A stretch of 64,000 nucleotides of DNA from Henckelia pumila. Taxonomy: Eukaryota > Streptophyta > Magnoliopsida > Lamiales > Gesneriaceae. Shown here piece by piece: positions 58,201 to 64,000 of this stretch; within the stretch, counting starts at the first letter, position 1, and the number at the start of each line of letters is the position of its first letter. The position numbers were made by a program, and so were the translations under genes. The notes under the pieces were generated by a model. It ran no database searches, was not told where the DNA came from, and worked only from the letters and a program-made list of their open reading frames with translations. Location of the stretch: positions 16,850,622-16,914,621 of the forward strand of contig NC_133123.1 in NCBI RefSeq assembly GCF_033568475.1, in the 5' to 3' direction.

Positions 58201-60766
58201 CTACAAGTTAACAGCCTGAATACAATTATACACAATTCATTATGTACAATCAATTGCCCATAATAACTAGAAAAAATTGCACATTTCCAAATACTGGAAG
58301 TTATCTTTGTGTATAGCAATCAAATCAGAGCTAGTGGTTGCATATAACCCAAGGCCTTATTCTAGAATGATTGCTCCAAAAGTAAAAAAAGCTTCAAACT
58401 TAATCTGAGTATTTCAACAGAAACATGAATATCAATGCCCAAACTGCATCATGTCAAATCTATAGGCAAATGTAAAAAAAAAATAAAAAATTCATGTATT
58501 CACAGCGAGCATTATGCATAATGGAAGAGCGTAGCCATGAAGAATAAGCTTTTAATGCTATAAATTACTTTCCGTGGTGTCATGTCATCATCTCTTTTGG
58601 ATTTTTGAAAATGCGCAAAAGTCCACTTCTATACTTGCTCGAAAAGTAAAAAGCTTCAAATTTTGGTCAGAGTATTAGGACAGAAACAACTGTATGGATA
58701 TCAATGCCTAAACTGCATTATGACAAATCTACGGCAACTATAGTTCCTGTTTTTACAACATGATTATGCATAATGGATGAGGATGAGCCTTGCCACAACT
58801 GGTAATAATTAAACACTACTTTAACACCACTACTTTCCATGGTGTCAAATCATCGTCTCTTTAGGTTATTTGAACTTTGAAGATGAGAAAAACTTTTTAT
58901 GCATGTACACCCCTGTTGAACACCAGTAACAAAGGAATCAACATTTTTTTTTAAATAAGAACCGAGGATATATTAATATAGAAAGTTAATAATTAGTAAT
59001 TACAAAAAGCGGGCAAGAAATCCGCCGCAGACGAAAGGGTAACCAAAGCCCTATCACATCACCAGCAAATAAATTTCCATTCCCTCAAAATATCCGAGAT
59101 CGAAAAATTTCTAAACTCTAAGCTCTTCCCTATCCAAGTAGACAATGGAATCAACACTTTTTAATAATAACCTAGCTTTCCAGGGTAACTTTTTAGAGTT
59201 GTGGAACGAATAGGATTAAGGAATTATAAATGACACGGATCCTACATCATGCTACTCCCAATCGGAAGAGGTAACAGACTTGTCGCATACAGTGGAACAT
59301 AGCACTGCAGCTGGGACATCAAATTTCTATGCAAGACCAGGAGACCGGGCGCCTTACGTATCTAGTATTGGTTCATATAGCAAACGGTGAACTAGCAATT
59401 CATGTAAGTTGTTTGCAAAATGTTAGAGCATGTTCTCACAACTCTATCTAGAAGGGCTTTTTCTGTGGTGTTGGGCAACAACAGTAGTAGGAATTCACAA
59501 CATCTGAAACAAATATAACCACCTCAGACACACCGGCACAGCTATGAATGGCATCAAATAGAAAAACAGAATTAACTTATAATGTCGGGAACGCATAAGT
59601 GCACGGTTTTGCTGCATAAAGAAAATAGCATCGAGAAGTGGAAAATGAACCAATTATAACAATAACAACAACAAATTATGACTGTACGAAGTTCTTTTAT
59701 GCTAATTATACACAGTATTCCAAAGATTCATCATGTTTTAGTACAATCTCCCCATGGACTCCCTCTTACCTGCCCGTACTCTGACACTGTGTCCAATCCA
59801 ACAATTCCGAGGTCCAAATCTCCAGATATTAATTTTCTCACGATGTCCTTAGGCCGTTGAAACCAAACTTCCAAATTACTAATCTGCAATATCACAAATA
59901 GGCTACTATAAGATAAACTACATTGAAGTCATACAAACAAGTACAAGCTCCACAGCTGTTGACACAAGAGGAGATGAAACTATGTTAGACAATACACCAC
60001 TTCCCTTTGGCATTGCAGAAATATATTCAAGTTCTGTACACAGCAAAACGGCAGCTGTGAATCTTTTGAGGGCAACATTGAAAAAAACAGCATTGAGAAG
60101 CAAGATTAACCAAAAACATTTCATACAATTGCATAAGCTTAAACTTCATCGAATTTCGGCCACATCAATCACTATGACTTGTTGACACTGTGTCATGTAA
60201 CATTACAAAAAGTACCATCATTGACAGCAAGATCACTAAATCCACGCTTTTACTCACAAAACACACACTAAACTTGAACTAAAAAAAGTATCAATTATTA
60301 CTGAATCTCATTTGAAGCAAACCTTATGCATGAGGAAAATAAAAGGCACAACAGACTAATGACATATCAGCAATCAACAAGGACTCGAGAAAACAAGAAT
60401 GCACCTGAGGAATTTCTGCGACATACTGCCGTGGATTCACCTGCCTCACTGACAATTGACAATCCTTCAGTCCCAACCCAAAAAACAAAAAGTCAGTCGG
60501 CCTACTAAATTCCTCGAAAATATAATCGCAAACAATCAACACTAAGCTCATGAACAAGCCAAAATTACCTTGAGAAGATCAAGAGTGTCTGTAGCCATTC
60601 GACCTTTGCTCGGCAATCCAAGCCGAACTTCATTTCTCTCATGAGACGTCGCTGAGCAGCATGAAATGGCCAATTTCGCCGGATAACAGTGACCTGGAGA
60701 AGAGGACGGCGGGAAAGGTGAAATTGAAGACGTCGGTAGCAGAAAAATGGTTCTCAGAGCCGACAT
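55240..60766 (-). CDS. HISN1: ATP phosphoribosyltransferase, plastid, copy B (11 exons, 380 aa)
   Basis: Exons from the 5' end are 60766-60569, 60464-60405, 59883-59770, 58159-58094, 58000-57893, 57801-57718, 56611-56510, 56379-56266, 56202-56122, 55992-55873 and 55335-55240. Every exon has the same length as in copy A, and all splice sites are kept. The predicted protein matches copy A except Ala for Thr245 (first codon of exon 8) and Thr for Ile284 (second codon of exon 9). Other HISN1 proteins have Ala at the first site, as far as I recall, so copy B looks ancestral there. Function and location are as for copy A. The hAT element lies about 540 bases past its stop codon, in the 3' flank. 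Confidence 0.95.
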
Positions 60767-62135
60767 TTCTGCACTCTCTTGTGCGAGAGTAGCCAAGGGG
60801 ATTTGAGCGCCGCCGCGTATGCTGTTGGAATATACTGCCTATTGCTGTTTTTTCACTGTTTACCATAAACACTATTTTAACCTATTTTTTTAAATATTTT
60901 GGAAACTCGCGTGAAATCACCAAAGACTTCAGCTTTAAAAAAATTCCTAGTAGTGAGTTGGCTTATGTTGGACTTCATGAGTGCCTGAGAATTTTTTCTT
61001 TTTTGCTTCAAAGTTTTTTAACGAATTATTTTAACTCTCTATAATAAAGTTACAAGTTTTTATTGTCAAAAAAAAAAAAAAAATTTAAGTAACGCCGCTA
61101 TCACAGGCGTGACTTCAATGTCCAAAAATATGTTAAATTGAAGGAAAATAATTGATATGCTATCATTTATAATCTTTTCTATTTTATTAAAGTAGGCTAG
61201 GATATAAACTGATTTTGTGTGTCAAACATACCAAAATATGTTGTTTCAATTTTTCCACTCAAATCATCTATTGAGTGAAATTCAGTATATGAGTTCGATA
61301 GTATTATATTAATATGGTAACTTCTTTCACGTACCCTTACCCTTAATTTTAGTTACTTTAAAATTATTTTCCTTCATTCAGTTTCACTTTTCGCACTCTA
61401 TTTCCTTCCACGTTCTTTTATCTTCGAAAGTTGCCTCAACAAGTAACATTAACTGCAATTGGTTTATAGTTTTTTGAAAGCTTCTCCATTCAACAAACAG
61501 ATTTTTATTGAATATTATAAGCAGATTTCAAAAATTCTTTCTCTTTTTCTTCATTTTTTAACTGAATCAATGTTGTACTTCAGATTCTATATATGTTATT
61601 CTTTCGGCCATTTCTACAATAGAGATCAAGGATGAAGTTCAACTACAATAGGTAAATACATTTTGTTTTATTGATTATATTTTGGTTTTGGTTCTCTCCA
61701 ATTGAATCCGATGGGAATTGAATAAAATTAGTTTGCTATTTTTAACTCCTTTGATCAAATTTCTGTCAAGCAGATTTCATATAAGAAGCTTTAATATACC
61801 TTAATATTTTTTTTTTTTTTTTTTTTTTTTTTGCATGGAGCATTAGAAATTTAAAGGTAATTTTATACTTGTCATTCTCAATATGATCATAGGATCAAAA
61901 GCTCATTTCACGTGGTGTTGTAAAATATGATGGGTACATACTATATTGGTTGCTAATGACCTCTCTATTATTGTAGATTTGTTTCAAGTACATTTTCGGA
62001 TGGCCAAATTTTTTTAAGACAAATGTATTATCAATCATACCACGTGACAGCTCTTCGAGTGTTTGAGAAATTTTTTTTTGGTTGGATCACTTGTTAACGT
62101 GACATTTCTACTTCTCAATTAAGATTACAAGTTCT

Positions 62136-62178
<43 letters not shown>

Positions 62179-62222
62179 CAACCATACATAAAAATGTTGT
62201 ATATAATATATTAAAACATTTT
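60767..62222 (-). other. HISN1 copy B upstream region to the end of unit B
   Basis: Parallels 46273-47412 plus 50891-51242 of unit A, without the copia insertion. A T run near 61808-61832 and AT repeats near 62138-62178 differ in length from unit A. No other gene seen. Confidence 0.6.
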
Positions 62223-62407
62223 AAAAAAATTATTGGAACGGCCAGACCTGACCCAAGGACTGACCCATCTAGGCTCGTATTCAAATTAACTATTAAAACA
62301 GTATTCCAACACACCTATTTTTCACGATGAAATGAGTTTATCCGACACCTATTTTAATAGTTGTACATACACCTATATCTAATTATAAATAAATAACAAT
62401 TTACAAT

Positions 62408-62420
<13 letters not shown>
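62223..62420 (+). repeat. Repeat R, copy 3 (right edge of the duplication)
   Basis: Matches R1 and R2 until TTACAATTAGTTTATA, after which the sequence runs into (AT)n (62414-62444) and unrelated DNA. Confidence 0.88.
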
Positions 62421-62446
<26 letters not shown>

Positions 62447-62959
62447 AATATAAAACAAATTTTTTAAACATTGAAGTCACGCCTCTGCTAATGGCTGGAC
62501 TTCAAAAAAAGATTTTGTTTTTAAAATCAAAGTCATGACTTCGGTTATTTCACGCCCAACCGGATACATTAGTTTCGGAAACCTTTTCAATTTTTACCAT
62601 AATTTGATAATTTAAAATAATGTTTACGATAAACAGTGGAAAAAAAAAACCGCCAACACTTGGAGACAATTGATTCATTGAAATTTTTTATATATTTTAT
62701 TAATTAATTCAATACAAGGAACATTTTCTTAATGAAACATATTTTTTTATTTTAATTAAAAAATCGATAATTCATTAAAAATAATTGTTTTTTCAAGAAA
62801 ATATACTCCTAAAAAAATATGCAGTGCGTTCTCGAATAAATTAGAAGAAACTAGAGGTATAGGTTTAAAAAAATTGACTAATATAAGTTTTTATAAGGGC
62901 AAATTATTTTAAACTCCCCACTACCAAACTTCTCTTTAACTTAACTCTCTACCCACCCT
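62421..62959. other. Unique AT-rich DNA right of the duplication
   Basis: A GAAGTCACGCCTCTGC...GGACTTC hairpin-like segment at 62474-62508 resembles the inverse of the segment at 46565-46640. No gene is seen. Confidence 0.45.
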
Positions 62960-63849
62960 TTTCTTTATTTTCACTCCCTAGTGGTCCCCATATTTGAATT
63001 AAAATATAATTAAAACTAATCCTTTGTACGTGGCTTTGTTATACCTATCGAACCAGTCCCGGCCATACAAGACTATTAGTTACGCAAGGTTTCCAATCGA
63101 TATACTCCAGATTAGGGTCAAAATGCTTTCGTAAAATGAATTAAATTTAAATACCTCTTTGACCAAAATGTCGTCGGGTTATACCTGCTGAATTTTACGA
63201 AGTGCTCCTCACACTCCAACCACGCAGTCGCAACAGATGGTTTCTGCACAAGCTCCTTCAACGACACCCAGTACAGCCTTAATTCGTTTTCTACCTTAAG
63301 GCGTATAGTATATAAATTTAATTATAAAATATGAGCATGAAGAACGAGAGATTTAGGAAATTTATTCAGACATAATATTATTACATAAATCAACTTCTTT
63401 GAAGAGGAGAAGACAACTTGTTTAACTACTCATAGTAGCCTTGTTCTTGAAATACATAAAAAAAACTTAATACAATAGAAAGAGAAATATTACAACAATT
63501 TATTTGTAAGAAAACTGAAGGAAATGATCGATATCTTCAGCTTCCTCAAATGCCTGTATTTATAGCTGTAGTTCCACTCGTTTCACCGAGAAACTTCAGG
63601 GAATCTCACAGCTGTCTTGTATTTCTTTATGCCATTATTGATGACATCTTTTACTAGTGGAGGAGGCAGCTGTCTGGAATTTTTATGTCATTATTGATGG
63701 CATCTTTTACTAGTGGAGGAATCACATGTCTGCCACTTTCTTTTGGCTTTATTCTTCTCACATGCCTGCTTTATTGTTGTCGGGGCATCTTTTGCTTTTG
63801 AAGTAGGCCCCTGTGAAAACGCATCTTCGGTGGTCCTTGTCCACCTTTG
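62960..63849 (-). promoter_or_regulatory. Possible endogenous pararetrovirus-like or LTR-like promoter and leader fragment
   Basis: On the minus strand, a block of short directly repeated elements (63611-63664 and 63669-63720, built on AGATGYCATCAATAATGRCAT) precedes TATAAATA at 63564-63557 in the context CTATAAATACAGGC. A leader of several hundred bases without long ORFs follows. This layout resembles the promoter and leader of plant Caulimoviridae. No viral protein is encoded in the window, and no exact tRNA-Met primer site was found, only a weak match near 63035-63050. An LTR of another kind is equally possible. Confidence 0.3.
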
Positions 63850-64000
63850 TGTTAGAACCTAATGGGGGGGATTTAGGTTCTATTGGCAACTTTAGCAATT
63901 TAAAGCGATTATGCTAGTACGCAAGCGGAAGACTTAAAGCAATTAATAATAAGTGCGATAAATAAATGCGTAATGTAAATAAAAGGGATAAGAGATGTTT
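63850..64000 (-). repeat. Right end of an inverted SIRE-type copia LTR
   Basis: The reverse complement matches 3840-4003 at roughly 85 percent by eye, including CTTCCGCTTGCG, AATCGCTTTAAATTGCTAAAG and the terminal hairpin. It starts TGTTAGAACC and continues beyond the window. Confidence 0.88.

Larger units (their letters stand above)
51243..62222 (+). repeat. Tandem duplication unit B (HISN1 copy B)
   Basis: 10.98 kb including a 3.22-kb hAT insertion; about 7.76 kb without it, aligning with unit A along its whole length. It begins with repeat R2 (51243-51470) and is followed directly by R3. Confidence 0.92.

Noticed and set aside
63030..63055. A tRNA-Met primer-binding site on the minus strand supporting a pararetrovirus
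   Set aside because: GGTATAACAAAGCC only loosely resembles TGGTATCAGAGCC and is not convincing alone.
1..64000. CRISPR arrays, bacterial operons or organelle-type gene clusters
   Set aside because: None seen. Repeats are transposon-derived, and the genes have spliceosomal introns.

Overview
The window is nuclear DNA of a flowering plant, most likely a eudicot; the species cannot be named from the sequence. The evidence is intron-rich genes with GT-AG introns plus one AT-AC intron, plastid-targeted plant proteins (an NFU-type iron-sulfur scaffold and ATP phosphoribosyltransferase), and plant transposon families (SIRE-like copia, chromodomain Ty3/gypsy, hAT, Helitron, L1-like LINE).

Left part (1-18059) is a nest of LTR retrotransposons. 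A SIRE-type copia element contributes its pol 3' end and 3' LTR (1-4003). It sits inside another LTR element, whose visible part is an intact 664-codon extra ORF (4817-6811), repeated polypurine tracts and a 3' LTR (7134-18059). That LTR is split by a complete, very young 10.1-kb chromodomain gypsy element (7425-17510) with 2622-bp LTRs, a perfect TGAAT target duplication, a putative spliceosomal intron between gag and pol, and two disabling lesions in pol.

Middle part (18060-31420) is a genic island. A 4-exon NFU2/NFU3-like gene on the plus strand (19522-21509) is convergent with an 18-exon BOP1 ribosome-biogenesis gene on the minus strand (22698-31235; the exons sum to 761 codons). BOP1 carries a U12-type AT-AC intron, a duplicated decoy of its exon-3 donor, a hAT-like MITE in intron 2, and a telo-box/site II promoter.

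Region 31421-39958 is intergenic: a 588-bp hAT-like element with an 8-bp target duplication, retrotransposon LTR remnants, a 5'-truncated LINE with an 18-bp target duplication, and a broken plant transposon gene.

Right part (39959-62420) is a young tandem duplication of a complete HISN1 gene (ATP phosphoribosyltransferase, first step of histidine synthesis). The order is R-gene-R-gene-R, where R is a ~200-bp repeat, as expected from unequal crossing over. Both copies have 11 intact exons (380 aa) and differ at two residues in my reading. Copy A alone carries a defective copia element upstream of the gene; copy B alone carries a 3.2-kb hAT transposon downstream of the gene, with an almost intact transposase. 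The end of the window holds a pararetrovirus-like promoter segment (tentative) and the start of an inverted relative of the first copia LTR.
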